Below, piece by piece: positions 25,262 to 34,314 of a DNA stretch of 64,000 bases (its first letter is position 1; every line of letters starts with the position of its first letter). A program made the position numbers and the translations under genes. This DNA is from Peribacillus frigoritolerans (GTDB lineage: Bacteria; Bacillota; Bacilli; Bacillales; Bacillaceae), in the NCBI RefSeq assembly GCF_004358755.1, contig NZ_SMZY01000001.1, positions 806,001 through 870,000 on the forward strand, given 5' to 3'. Below the pieces are notes generated by a model, which searched no databases, had not been told where the DNA came from, and saw only the letters and a program-made list of their open reading frames with translations.

Positions 25262-27013
25262 ATGGAAACAATCAAAGCTCAGACACGCTGGAATTTAAAT
25301 AACCTATTGTATGGATTCGATCTAGAAAAATTAAGTAAACACATAAATAGTATCAAAGAAAAATTAACAGATTTGGAGACATATTCTGTAGCAAAAATCT
25401 TAAAAGAAAACGAATTATTAACTCTTTCAAAAATAATCAAACAGATTGAATCAGTTGAATCGTTTTATTATTGTTTAACAACAGAAAATGTAGAACCCGC
25501 CCTCTTAACATCTATTAATGGCAGCATTTCAACCTTAAAATCTCAAGTTCGTTCTATTTTGTCTCATTTGCAAGAAACGCTATTAGAGTTGACTGAAAAA
25601 GAATTTGATGAATGGGCTAGCGGTATTAATGAAAAACGGTTAGTAACAGATGTATTTAGAGGCAAAAGAATAAGGAAAGAGGAAGTAAATAAATTAAGTT
25701 TTGCCGGAGAAACATTAAGTTGTATGCAAGAAGTATATGAACAAATACGAAATAATTTAGTAGTTAGAATGAATCTTGTTGATGAAGAAATAGAATTGAC
25801 TTTTAGTGAAGCCAATCATTCAGCAATGTCTCACTCTGATTCATCAAAAAGACTTCTTATATTTAAGGAACTAAACCGTTCTCTGGGCAAACAGGCAAAC
25901 GAGTTTGCATCTATCTATAATCAAATGGTTGGACTAAGACTTAATGAGAACCGGATAAGAAATGTTCATTACCTTGATGAATCTCTAAAATGGAATGGGA
26001 TATCCAGCACAACTCTCAATGTCATGTGGGATGCAGTAGATTCCAAATCAAAAGAACTTTCTGAGTTCCTAAAAATAAAAGCCAAAGAAGCAGGGAAAGA
26101 CAAACTTACATGGCATGAATTGATGAGTACCCCTGAGGATGTGTCTCTTAATTTTACGTTCTCACAAGCTATTGAAGGAATCATTAAGTCTCTTCAAACC
26201 ATTGACAGCAATATTTCTGAATACATAAAAGAAGGTATTACAAAAGGCTGGGTAGATGCAGAACAACGTAAAACAAAACCATTTGGCGGTTTCTGCGCTC
26301 CCTTTCTTGCAGAAGGAGAGTCAAGAATTTCATTAAGCTATGATAATAGCATAGACAGTGCCAGAAGACTTGCACACGAATTAGGTCATGCTTGGCACTT
26401 CCAGCAAATGAAAGTAGTTCCATCCCTGCGTTTTTCAGAAGAAACGTTCGAAATGACAATGGCGGAAACTTCTTCTATCTTTTTTGAAACGGCATTTATT
26501 AATTATGTCATTGAAGACACACAAGATGAGTCAATCAAAAAAGCAATTCTTGGATGGAAAATTGAACGAAGTCTAAATTATCTAATGTCTATTAGAGGAG
26601 CTTTCTTATTTGAAAACGCCTTTTATGAGTGCAGGAAAAATGGACAGTTAGATGTATGGCAGGTGGAAAAGCTTTCGCAGCAAAGTCAGGAAAAAGCATT
26701 TGGCAACGGGTTGAGTGAATATGAACCCTACGTGTGGATTAAATATGGACAGTTTTATCAAGCTGATGTTCCTTTTTATAATTATCCGTACTCTTTCGGT
26801 TTCTTATTAAGTATTGGTCTTTTGGAAATATCTAAAGGCAATGAAGGCTTCTGCAAAAAGTTCCAAGGATTTTTAAGTGAAACTGGCATGCTGCCGCTCG
26901 AGCAGCTAATAAAAAAACATTTTCATTTAGATCTCACACAACCTGAATTTTGGCAAAGATCAATCCTGAGTTTGATAAAAGATATAAACCAATATAAAAA
27001 TTCAGGTAGTTAA
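25262..27013 (+). CDS. M3 family oligoendopeptidase (PepF-like)
   Basis: 583-aa cytoplasmic zinc metallopeptidase. The zinc motif HELGH at residues 372-376 sits in ARRLAHELGHAWHFQQM, with the downstream Glu in EMTMAETSSIFFE as third ligand, as in the M3B PepF/Pz-peptidase group. N-terminal half helical as in the family; length normal (about 560-600). Degrades short peptides. Substitution-free active site. ATG start behind a G-rich site. Single gene. Confidence 0.92.
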   Translation: METIKAQTRWNLNNLLYGFDLEKLSKHINSIKEKLTDLETYSVAKILKENELLTLSKIIKQIESVESFYYCLTTENVEPALLTSINGSISTLKSQVRSILSHLQETLLELTEKEFDEWASGINEKRLVTDVFRGKRIRKEEVNKLSFAGETLSCMQEVYEQIRNNLVVRMNLVDEEIELTFSEANHSAMSHSDSSKRLLIFKELNRSLGKQANEFASIYNQMVGLRLNENRIRNVHYLDESLKWNGISSTTLNVMWDAVDSKSKELSEFLKIKAKEAGKDKLTWHELMSTPEDVSLNFTFSQAIEGIIKSLQTIDSNISEYIKEGITKGWVDAEQRKTKPFGGFCAPFLAEGESRISLSYDNSIDSARRLAHELGHAWHFQQMKVVPSLRFSEETFEMTMAETSSIFFETAFINYVIEDTQDESIKKAILGWKIERSLNYLMSIRGAFLFENAFYECRKNGQLDVWQVEKLSQQSQEKAFGNGLSEYEPYVWIKYGQFYQADVPFYNYPYSFGFLLSIGLLEISKGNEGFCKKFQGFLSETGMLPLEQLIKKHFHLDLTQPEFWQRSILSLIKDINQYKNSGS

Positions 27014-27056
27014 TAATTTGCAATTGGATGAAAGTGAATAAGAAAAGAGGGATAAA

Positions 27057-28109
27057 ATGAGTTTGAACCTGCAGAATATACATTCAACAATGGATCAGGA
27101 GCATATCCCCGGATTGGCGCTGGCGGTTTTCAAAGAAGGAAAAATAGCCGTAAACAAGGGGTATGGTGTAGTAGAAGCAGGCACTTCAAACATGGTAACT
27201 TCAAACACCCTTTTTCATGCCTGTTCGATCAGCAAAATGACCACTGCCATGGGTATCCTGCGTTTAGTTAAGGATGGGATGCTGGATTTAGAAGAAGATG
27301 TAAACAACTATTTAACTTCATGGCACATTCCTGAAAATCACTTTACAAAACAAAAAAAGGTGACGCTGAGAAATTTGCTTGCACATCAAGGAGGCTTTAT
27401 AGATCCAGAAAGCAGCTTTGACATATATCAGGAGCAGGATCCACTTCCAACCATGCTTGATATATTTAAAGGGAAAACCCGGTATCATCCTCAGCCTCTT
27501 CAAGTTTCTTACTGTCCTGAAAGTGATTTTTCCTATTCAGATGCAGGTTATTGTGTAATTGAGCAAGTTGTAGAAGATGTGACTGGAGAGTCATTTACCG
27601 CTGTAATGGAGAAGCAGGTTATGTCTCCATTGGGACTTAAGGACACATTTTATTGGAATTATTATGATCAAACAAAGAAGCTTCATGTAAATGCAGCAGC
27701 TGGACATAGCAAGTATGGACAAACAGTCGGGGGAAAGCGCGCTTATTATCCTTATTTGGCAGGCTCAGGTTTATGGTCAACACCAACTGACTTGGCGAAA
27801 TTAGCACGCGCGGTTACGGATGCTTGGATCGGGGAAAAGAATTCAATTCTGGAACAAAATTTGGCCCGTTTGATGTTAACGGGTTTTGGAAGTGAGAAGG
27901 CTGCCGGCCTGGGTGTATTTCTTCTGAATGATGAAAGAGGACCATATTTTGTCTCGAAAGGATGGGGAGTTGGGTTTCAGTGTATGCTGATTGCTTATCC
28001 GAGGATGCAAAGCGGGATAGCGGTCATGATCAATGCTGATCCTGGAAAGCCTCAAAATGAATCATTGGTGGGGCAAGTCATTAACGAAATGAAATCGCTG
28101 CACATTTAA
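27057..28109 (+). CDS. serine hydrolase, beta-lactamase class C-like
   Basis: 350 aa. Ser57-x-x-Lys60 in CSISKMTTAMG is the catalytic pair; YSDAGY at about 160 replaces the usual YxN; the third motif lies in the GWGVGFQ region. No signal peptide, so it is cytoplasmic. Such esterase/peptidase-like proteins are often misnamed beta-lactamases; substrate unknown. ATG after AAGAGGGAT. A TetR operator-like palindrome follows before the next gene. Confidence 0.88.
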   Translation: MSLNLQNIHSTMDQEHIPGLALAVFKEGKIAVNKGYGVVEAGTSNMVTSNTLFHACSISKMTTAMGILRLVKDGMLDLEEDVNNYLTSWHIPENHFTKQKKVTLRNLLAHQGGFIDPESSFDIYQEQDPLPTMLDIFKGKTRYHPQPLQVSYCPESDFSYSDAGYCVIEQVVEDVTGESFTAVMEKQVMSPLGLKDTFYWNYYDQTKKLHVNAAAGHSKYGQTVGGKRAYYPYLAGSGLWSTPTDLAKLARAVTDAWIGEKNSILEQNLARLMLTGFGSEKAAGLGVFLLNDERGPYFVSKGWGVGFQCMLIAYPRMQSGIAVMINADPGKPQNESLVGQVINEMKSLHI

Positions 28110-28140
28110 AATGGACGTAAATGAATAATCCGCTTATGAT

Positions 28141-28156
28141 TTTATCAAGTGATAGG
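28141..28156 (+). promoter_or_regulatory. TetR operator-like site upstream of the tetR gene
   Basis: TTTATCAAGTGATAGG shares the core TATCAAGTGATAGG with the palindrome at 28853, upstream of the RND pump. Position just ahead of the tetR ribosome site suggests autorepression. Confidence 0.65.
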
Positions 28157-28180
28157 TTTTAATGGAAAGGGATTTTGCGA

Positions 28181-28807
28181 ATGGCAGAGGATTTAGAACA
28201 AAAAAAGAATACTCATCATAAAATTGTCAGGGTGGCACATGACCTCTTTATGGAACATGGGTTCAGAGCGGTTTCGACGAGGAATATTGCGGATGCCTGC
28301 GGACTGACACAGCCAACTCTCTATCATCATTTTAAAAACAAGAAGGCTCTTTATTTAGAAGTTCTCCGCTCGGAGCTTTTTGACATGCAGACAGCACTGG
28401 AGCGAATTATTAAACGTTGTGATGATTTGGAGGAATGCCTGTATCAAGTGACGTATTATATCCTGATAAATAAACCTGCATCGATCAGTCAAATGTTCAG
28501 GGATATTGAAAAAGAACTGGATGCCGGCCATCGCAGCAAAATCAAAACATGGTGGATCGATGCGTATCAGGTTCCAATTGCTTCGATTTTCGAACGGGGT
28601 GTAAAGCAAGGTGAGATCCGGAACCCTGATGAATTTGGGTCTTATCCGGCAGCTTCTGCTTATCTGCTCTTAAATTTGATTTCTACGAATGATTCCGAGC
28701 AGCAGCATAAAGAAAAAATGGCTAAAGATCAGGCAAAGCTCTACACAAAAGTTATCTTATATGGGTTAGCCTCACCCTCTTTTAAAGAGGCTCGAAATGA
28801 ACTTTAA
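28181..28807 (+). CDS. TetR family transcriptional regulator
   Basis: 208 aa. The N-terminal helix-turn-helix is clear (IVRVAHDLFMEHGFRAVSTRNIADACGLTQPTLYHHFKNKKALYLEV, read in parts); the C-terminal ligand domain is helical. The ATG at 28181 lies 8 nt after GGAAAGG; a TTG two codons earlier is an alternative. The same 14-base core precedes both this gene and the RND transporter 120 bp downstream, so it most likely represses both and releases them when it binds a pump substrate. Confidence 0.92.
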   Translation: MAEDLEQKKNTHHKIVRVAHDLFMEHGFRAVSTRNIADACGLTQPTLYHHFKNKKALYLEVLRSELFDMQTALERIIKRCDDLEECLYQVTYYILINKPASISQMFRDIEKELDAGHRSKIKTWWIDAYQVPIASIFERGVKQGEIRNPDEFGSYPAASAYLLLNLISTNDSEQQHKEKMAKDQAKLYTKVILYGLASPSFKEARNEL

Positions 28808-28852
28808 CAAATGGGATCAAGAGTGTTAAGGTTTATTTTTACGAACAAAAAT

Positions 28853-28866
28853 CTATCAAGTGATAG
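28853..28866 (+). promoter_or_regulatory. TetR operator upstream of the RND pump
   Basis: Perfect palindrome CTATCA-AG-TGATAG, flanked TC...GG, 65 bp before the RND start. Same core as the site at 28141. Confidence 0.75.
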
Positions 28867-28930
28867 GGAAAATAAGTGATGTAATATCACTCAACATATA
28901 TATATTTCAATTATGATAAGGAGCCGGCAT

Positions 28931-31900
28931 ATGAATTTTTTAACGAAATTTAGCCTTAAGAACGCTGTTGCAGTATTTATTATTTCGTTTTTATTGATTC
29001 TTGGAGGGATCTATTCCTTTTCAAAATTAAAAGTCGATCAGTTTCCTGATATTGAATTTCCGCAAATTTCAATTGAAGCTGTCTATCCCGGTGCATCACC
29101 GGATGACGTAAATGAACAAGTTATTTCAAAGCTTGAAGATCAGCTGGATTCTATTGAAGGTGTCACGAAATTGACAAGCTCTGCATATGACAGCATCGGA
29201 ATTATCAATCTCGAATTTCCCTTTGATACTGACCTTGACAAAGTAGAGCAGCAAGTTAATTCGGTGATAGAAGAAGCAGGAATTCCGGATGAGACAGAAA
29301 TGAATCTGAACCGTTTATCATTTGGATCTTTTCCGATTTATAATATCTCTCTGTTCAGCAAGGACGGGGAAAGTATTGAAGCTTTATTAAAAGATGATGT
29401 GATTCCAGAACTTAATAAAATTCAGGGCATCAATAATGTATCCGTTGCAGGACTGACGGATAATCTCGTTCAAATTACAGTGGATAAAGAGAAAGCTGAG
29501 GAAGCAGGTCTTGCCTTAAGCAGCATCAAGGATCAGATTAATGAGAAATATCTTTCCTTCCCAGCAGGAGAATTAACACAAAATGAGGAGCAAATCCCGA
29601 TTCGGGTGGAAGAAAGCCTCGATTCCGTTGCAAAGCTTGAAGATCTTGTGTTAACACCAGGAGGAGGAGGTGCTCCTGCTGGTCCGGCGCCTGAATCAGG
29701 TGCTGAATCCCAGCCTGGCACTGAAGCTCCACCTGCTCAGCCAGCAGAAATTCGCCTGAAAGATGTTGCAGCGGTTGAGGCCATTACAGAAAAAAGTGAA
29801 CTGGCCCGTTTTAACGAGAAAGATTCCCTTTCTATGGCAATCACAAAAAAACAAGATGCAAATACGGTTGAAGTGGCTGATAAAGTCATGAACGTCCTTA
29901 AAAAGTATGACAGCCAAATTGATTATGCGATTGGAATTGATTCAGCAAAGGATATTGAAAAATCGGTTTCAACCCTGGTCAAGGAAGGTCTTTTAGGAGC
30001 GTTGTTTGCATCTATAGCTGTGCTCGTATTTTTACGCAATGCCCGTGCGACAATTATAGCGGTTGTTTCCATCCCATTGTCCTTATTAATTGCCGCGATT
30101 TTCCTGAATCAGCTTAATATTTCTCTTAACATCATGACACTTGGAGGGATGGCTGTAGCTGTAGGACGTGTCGTTGATGATAGTATCGTTGTAATTGAAA
30201 ATATATTCAGACGTGTGCGCAAGTCAAATGAAGGAATGTCGGATAACGTTATCCTTGTATCCACAAAGGAAATTTTAAAGGCCATTACATCATCTACCAT
30301 TACTACAGTAGTCGTGTTCTTGCCGATTGGGTTTGTAGGAGGCGTGACTGGGAAGTTCTTCTTGCCGTTTGCCTTAACGATTATTTTCTCCTTACTGGCA
30401 TCATTGCTTGTTTCCATTACCATTGTTCCAATTTTAGCTAAATTTTCATTTAAGAAAGTGCCAGCAGAAGAGAAAGAGGGCGCCTTGCAGCGCTGGTATG
30501 GCAGCCTGATTGAAAAATCGCTGAATCACAAGCTGATGATCCTGCTGATATCTGTTGTGATGCTTGCCGGTTCCTTTACCGTGGTGCCTTCTCTTGGATT
30601 TACTTTTATTCCGAATGAGGAATCCAAAACGCTTACTGCCTCAATTGAACTGCCGTCATCGGCATCTTTGGAAATAACAAATGAAATTTCAATGAAGATT
30701 GAAGAAATGTTTGGTGAGCAGCCAGAGATAGCTGAAGTCACAGCTGCAGTGGGTGCAAGAGATTTTGCGACTGGACTGCGCCTTGAAAATAAGGCAAGCT
30801 ATTTTGTTAACTTAGCAGAAGACGCAAGCGTTGAAAAAACAATTAAAACGCTCGAACAGCAAATGGAAGCTATTTCAGATGAGGAAAAGGCAGATCTGAA
30901 AATCAGCGTTCAGGAGCTTTCAACCGGCGGACCGCCGTCCAATAACAATGTTGACGTCGACCTGTTTTCAAATGATTTAAATGCCCTTCAGGAAGCATCT
31001 AAACAAGTCGAAGACTACATGAAGAATAATGATGATTTAAAATATGTCACGAACAACTTCAGTGAAAAACAAAAACAATTTCTTGTGAAAATCGATCCTG
31101 AAAAATCAAGTGAGTATGGATTATCAGGCTTCCAGATTCTTGGTACAGTCAGCGACCAAACAAAGCCTGTAACGGTTGGGACATTAAATTTAAACGAGAA
31201 AGAGCAAGAGGTTCAGCTTAGTTTTGATCAAGAACTTCAATCAAAAGAAGAATTAGAAGACGTACAGATTTTTTCTCAAAAAGGACCTGTTGCTCTATCT
31301 GAAATTGGCGCTGTAGAAGAAGTGGATGCTTTCACATCGATCCAAAAACTTGACGGCAAAGTATATGCGCGCGTCTCAGGACAGGTAAAAGGGGATAATG
31401 TTCAAACAGTATCTGCGGATGTTAAAGCAGGAGTGGAAAAACTGAATCTGCCGGATGGCGTTTCCCTGACGAGCGGAGGGGGAAATGACGATACGGTGGA
31501 AATCTTCCAGTCGCTTGGAATCGCCATTGTCGTTGCAATTGGTCTTGTCTATTTAACGATGCTTGTGACATTTGGCCAGGCGCGGATTCCATTTATCATT
31601 TTATCATCGCTCATATTTGTTCCAGTTGGCTCACTGCTTTCGCTTTTCTTGATAAAAGAACCTTTATCCGTCAGTGTCATGATTGGATTCCTCATGCTGA
31701 TTGGAATTGTGACAACAAATGCGATTGTCCTTGTAGACAGAATTGGTCAAAATCGCGGCCGAGGATATACAATCCGACAATCGCTGATCGAAGCAGGAAA
31801 AACGAGGCTGCGACCGATCCTCATGACAGCATTTGCAACAATCGCAGCGCTCATACCGCTTGCCTTAACAACTTCATCAGGAACATTGATTTCAAAGGGA

Positions 31901-32026
31901 TTAGCCGTTACCGTTATTGGGGGTCTGACTTCCTCCACATTGCTGACTTTGATTGTCGTTCCTGTGGTATATGAGCTGTTTTTTTACAGGGTATCTAAAA
32001 AAGAAAAGATGAGCAGAGAAGTCTAA
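28931..32026 (+). CDS. RND family efflux transporter (SwrC/HAE1-like)
   Basis: 1031 aa with the duplicated RND plan: membrane helix, large extracytoplasmic domain, six-helix bundle, repeated once. The opening KFSLKNAVAVFIISFLLILGGIYSFSKLKVDQFPDIEFP is typical of Gram-positive SwrC/YerP-type pumps; the proton-relay pair DD lies in AVGRVVDDSIVVIENIFRR. A Gly/Pro/Ala-rich insert at about residues 243-273 of the first outer domain is unusual. ATG with AAGGAG at 28918; the frame upstream of it is not used. No membrane-fusion protein gene is adjacent. Likely exports amphiphiles such as lipopeptides or dyes under TetR control. Confidence 0.92.
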   Translation: MNFLTKFSLKNAVAVFIISFLLILGGIYSFSKLKVDQFPDIEFPQISIEAVYPGASPDDVNEQVISKLEDQLDSIEGVTKLTSSAYDSIGIINLEFPFDTDLDKVEQQVNSVIEEAGIPDETEMNLNRLSFGSFPIYNISLFSKDGESIEALLKDDVIPELNKIQGINNVSVAGLTDNLVQITVDKEKAEEAGLALSSIKDQINEKYLSFPAGELTQNEEQIPIRVEESLDSVAKLEDLVLTPGGGGAPAGPAPESGAESQPGTEAPPAQPAEIRLKDVAAVEAITEKSELARFNEKDSLSMAITKKQDANTVEVADKVMNVLKKYDSQIDYAIGIDSAKDIEKSVSTLVKEGLLGALFASIAVLVFLRNARATIIAVVSIPLSLLIAAIFLNQLNISLNIMTLGGMAVAVGRVVDDSIVVIENIFRRVRKSNEGMSDNVILVSTKEILKAITSSTITTVVVFLPIGFVGGVTGKFFLPFALTIIFSLLASLLVSITIVPILAKFSFKKVPAEEKEGALQRWYGSLIEKSLNHKLMILLISVVMLAGSFTVVPSLGFTFIPNEESKTLTASIELPSSASLEITNEISMKIEEMFGEQPEIAEVTAAVGARDFATGLRLENKASYFVNLAEDASVEKTIKTLEQQMEAISDEEKADLKISVQELSTGGPPSNNNVDVDLFSNDLNALQEASKQVEDYMKNNDDLKYVTNNFSEKQKQFLVKIDPEKSSEYGLSGFQILGTVSDQTKPVTVGTLNLNEKEQEVQLSFDQELQSKEELEDVQIFSQKGPVALSEIGAVEEVDAFTSIQKLDGKVYARVSGQVKGDNVQTVSADVKAGVEKLNLPDGVSLTSGGGNDDTVEIFQSLGIAIVVAIGLVYLTMLVTFGQARIPFIILSSLIFVPVGSLLSLFLIKEPLSVSVMIGFLMLIGIVTTNAIVLVDRIGQNRGRGYTIRQSLIEAGKTRLRPILMTAFATIAALIPLALTTSSGTLISKGLAVTVIGGLTSSTLLTLIVVPVVYELFFYRVSKKEKMSREV

Positions 32027-32044
32027 TAATCTAAATCTGATTGG

Positions 32045-32072
32045 AACCAATTCTTTTTGAATTGGTTCTTTT
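32045..32072 (+). terminator. terminator of the RND gene
   Basis: 9-bp stem AACCAATTC / GAATTGGTT with a T-loop, then CTTTT. Confidence 0.85.
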
Positions 32073-32083
32073 ATAAAAGTAGA

Positions 32084-32608
32084 ATGGAGGAGTTTAAGCT
32101 GTCATACGAAGTCGAAATTGCACAATTAAAAACGGTAGAAGAGAGTATAAACCAGCTCTCTGATCTTTTAATGAAGACAGTTGCGGCAGGTGCATCAATA
32201 GGGTTTCTTCCGCCTATGAACCTTTCTCAGGCAAAAGAATATTGGGAAAGGGTATTAGAACCCAGTGTCATTTTACTAATCGCAAAAGTGAATCAAGAAA
32301 TTGCTGGCAGTGTGCAGCTGCATTTATGCACAAAGCAAAATGGACGCCATCGGGCAGAAATTGCAAAGCTCATCACTCATCCGGACTTTCGAAGAAAAGG
32401 AATCGCCCGATTATTAATGCAAAAAGCTGAAGAGCGTGCTAAACAGGAAAAGAGATCTTTGTTAGTTCTCGATACAAGAGAAGGCGATGTGTCCAATCAG
32501 CTTTACCTCTCACTTGGTTATATAGAATGCGGGAGAATCCCATACTTTGCAGAATCAGCAGAAGGAAAACTGGATACGACTGTTGTTTACTATAAAACAT
32601 TTTCATGA
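32084..32608 (+). CDS. GNAT family N-acetyltransferase
   Basis: About 174 aa. The acetyl-CoA loop is HPDFRRKGIARLLMQKAEE (the R-x-x-G-I-A/G motif), preceded by strands EIAGSVQLHL and EIAKLITHP, and followed by LYLSLGYIECGRIPYF. Substrate unknown. Start uncertain: the ATG at 32084 overlaps the ribosome site GGAGGAG, whereas a CTG at 32099 lies 6 nt after it and would give 169 aa; an upstream TTG at 32057 is inside the terminator and unlikely. Confidence 0.85.
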   Translation: MEEFKLSYEVEIAQLKTVEESINQLSDLLMKTVAAGASIGFLPPMNLSQAKEYWERVLEPSVILLIAKVNQEIAGSVQLHLCTKQNGRHRAEIAKLITHPDFRRKGIARLLMQKAEERAKQEKRSLLVLDTREGDVSNQLYLSLGYIECGRIPYFAESAEGKLDTTVVYYKTFS

Positions 32609-32779
32609 AAGAGAAAATCTTTATTTTTGCATGTGCTGGCATTATATTGAGCTTTGTTTCATGATCCCATGGCAGGAGTAAGCTTCAGAAGATTGCGGTG
32701 AGCTTTATAGGGATTTCTAGGACTGGAATAAATTTGATGGCAGCAGTACAAAATATTCTTGTCATAAGGAGGTGCAAAC

Positions 32780-32911
32780 ATGCCAAACTTAAATGATAAC
32801 AAATTCAAAAAAATTCAATCCGAAAGTCAAAAACAGGGTAAAACGCAAGAGGAATATGCGGCTGAATTAGACAGAAACCGTGCGAAAAGCGGACAGAAGA
32901 AGAACGACTGA
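32780..32911 (+). CDS. small charged protein, 43 aa
   Basis: MPNLNDNKFKKIQSESQKQG, then KTQEEYAAELDRNRAKSGQK: very hydrophilic, likely disordered or a single helix. The ribosome site AAGGAGGTG is near perfect, 6 nt before the ATG, and a hairpin terminator follows, so expression is likely. Short acidic/basic proteins like this are common in spore-formers; function unknown. Confidence 0.65.
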   Translation: MPNLNDNKFKKIQSESQKQGKTQEEYAAELDRNRAKSGQKKND

Positions 32912-32935
32912 CAATCTAAAGAAGGATAGTATTCG

Positions 32936-32962
32936 AGAGGCTGCGCGTGCAGTCTCTTTTAT
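32936..32962 (+). terminator. terminator of the 43-aa gene
   Basis: Stem AGAGGCTGC / GCAGTCTCT (one G-T pair), tetraloop, then TTTTATATTTTT. Confidence 0.7.
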
Positions 32963-33175
32963 ATTTTTGGTCCTTTAATCAAAAAGAATTTAAGCGTTCT
33001 TATTATAGTGGAATACATAAATTATTTATTTAAAAATAATTAGTTGTTTCTGTCGATAATTGACGAAAAAAATAGCCTGTTTTGATGCCGGATTTTGTAA
33101 AAAAATGATTACAAAATGACCTTAAATTCATTATAATTTAGGAGTTTGGTAGATTATATAATTTAGGGGGATCTT

Positions 33176-34144
33176 ATGAAAAAGTCACTTGCATTATCAG
33201 CATTATTAGTACTCAGCCTTCCATTTGGACAAGCTAGTGCTGCATCAGCTCCAGAAACAACTCGTATTTATGGATTGGATCGATATGAAACATCAGCTGA
33301 CATTTCTTATATGGGATGGGAGTCGTCAGAGGTAGCAGTAATTGCAACCGGAAGTGCTTTTCCTGATGCTTTAAGTGCAACACCGCTTGCTTATAAATAT
33401 GAAGCGCCTTTACTGTTAACAGAAAAGGATTCTTTACCAGAAAGTGTGAGAGAAGAATTGATGGGCTTAGGCGTAAGTAAAGTATTCCTAATTGGCGGAG
33501 CTTCTGTTATTTCAGCTAATGTTGAAAAAGAGCTTAAAGCTATGGGTATACAAACCGTTACGCGAATCAGCGGCATTGATCGTTATGAAACATCTGTAAA
33601 AATTGCTCAAGAAGTTGGTATAACAGATGGCTTGGTAGTTGCTTCAGGGGAAAACTTTGCAGATGCTCTTTCAGTCGCGCCTCTATCAGCTCAAGCACAG
33701 TGGCCGATTCTTCTGACTAAGAAAACAGAACTTCCTAAATCTGTCGGTTCTTTTGTTGATTCCTCAAATGCAGAGGGAGCAATTGTAGTAGGAGGAACTG
33801 GAGCAGTTTCAGACAAAGTCTTACATTCACTTCCTGACCCACTTCGATTAAGCGGAGCGGATCGATATGAAACAAACAGGGAAATTATTGACTTCGGCTA
33901 TGACATTGAATTATTTGCGATGGATGCACCATTCATCGCTACAGGCAAAAACTTCCCAGATGCACTTTCAGCATCAGCATTGGCTGCAGTATGGGGAAAT
34001 GGAATTGTTTTAACAGATCCATCTAATCCAGCATCAGCAACAAAGTCAACCATCCAGGATTATGCTGATTTAGCAGAAGAATACTTCATCGTCGGCGGAG
34101 AAAAAGCTCTTCCTGACAGCACAATCGAAAAATTGTTCAAATAA
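33176..34144 (+). CDS. cell wall-binding repeat 2 (CWB2) protein
   Basis: 322 aa. Signal peptide MKKSLALSALLVLSLPFGQASA, then three CWB2 modules, each with RxxGxDRYETS (residues about 31, 129 and 226), a D-A-L-S/SA block and V-I/V-GG. In other proteins three such modules bind anionic wall polymer and anchor an enzyme; here nothing else is present, so it is a stand-alone wall protein or has lost its partner domain. ATG 7 nt after GGGGGATC. Confidence 0.92.
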   Translation: MKKSLALSALLVLSLPFGQASAASAPETTRIYGLDRYETSADISYMGWESSEVAVIATGSAFPDALSATPLAYKYEAPLLLTEKDSLPESVREELMGLGVSKVFLIGGASVISANVEKELKAMGIQTVTRISGIDRYETSVKIAQEVGITDGLVVASGENFADALSVAPLSAQAQWPILLTKKTELPKSVGSFVDSSNAEGAIVVGGTGAVSDKVLHSLPDPLRLSGADRYETNREIIDFGYDIELFAMDAPFIATGKNFPDALSASALAAVWGNGIVLTDPSNPASATKSTIQDYADLAEEYFIVGGEKALPDSTIEKLFK

Positions 34145-34160
34145 TACAATGAAATTTTAA

Positions 34161-34193
34161 AGTCCTGCTCTAAATTAGAGATAGGGCTTTTTT
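34161..34193 (+). terminator. terminator of the CWB2 gene
   Basis: Imperfect stem AGTCCTGCTCTAA / TTAGAGATAGGGCT followed by TTTTTT. Confidence 0.65.
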
Positions 34194-34314
34194 CTGCACA
34201 CTGCTGAAAAAATAAGCTATAAAGACGGGATATTCTATTCATTCTATGAAACTTTTCCTGTTTTCCCTTCGTAATTAAAGGAAGAAAACTGGCGCTCTTA
34301 TAAAGGAGAAGGAA

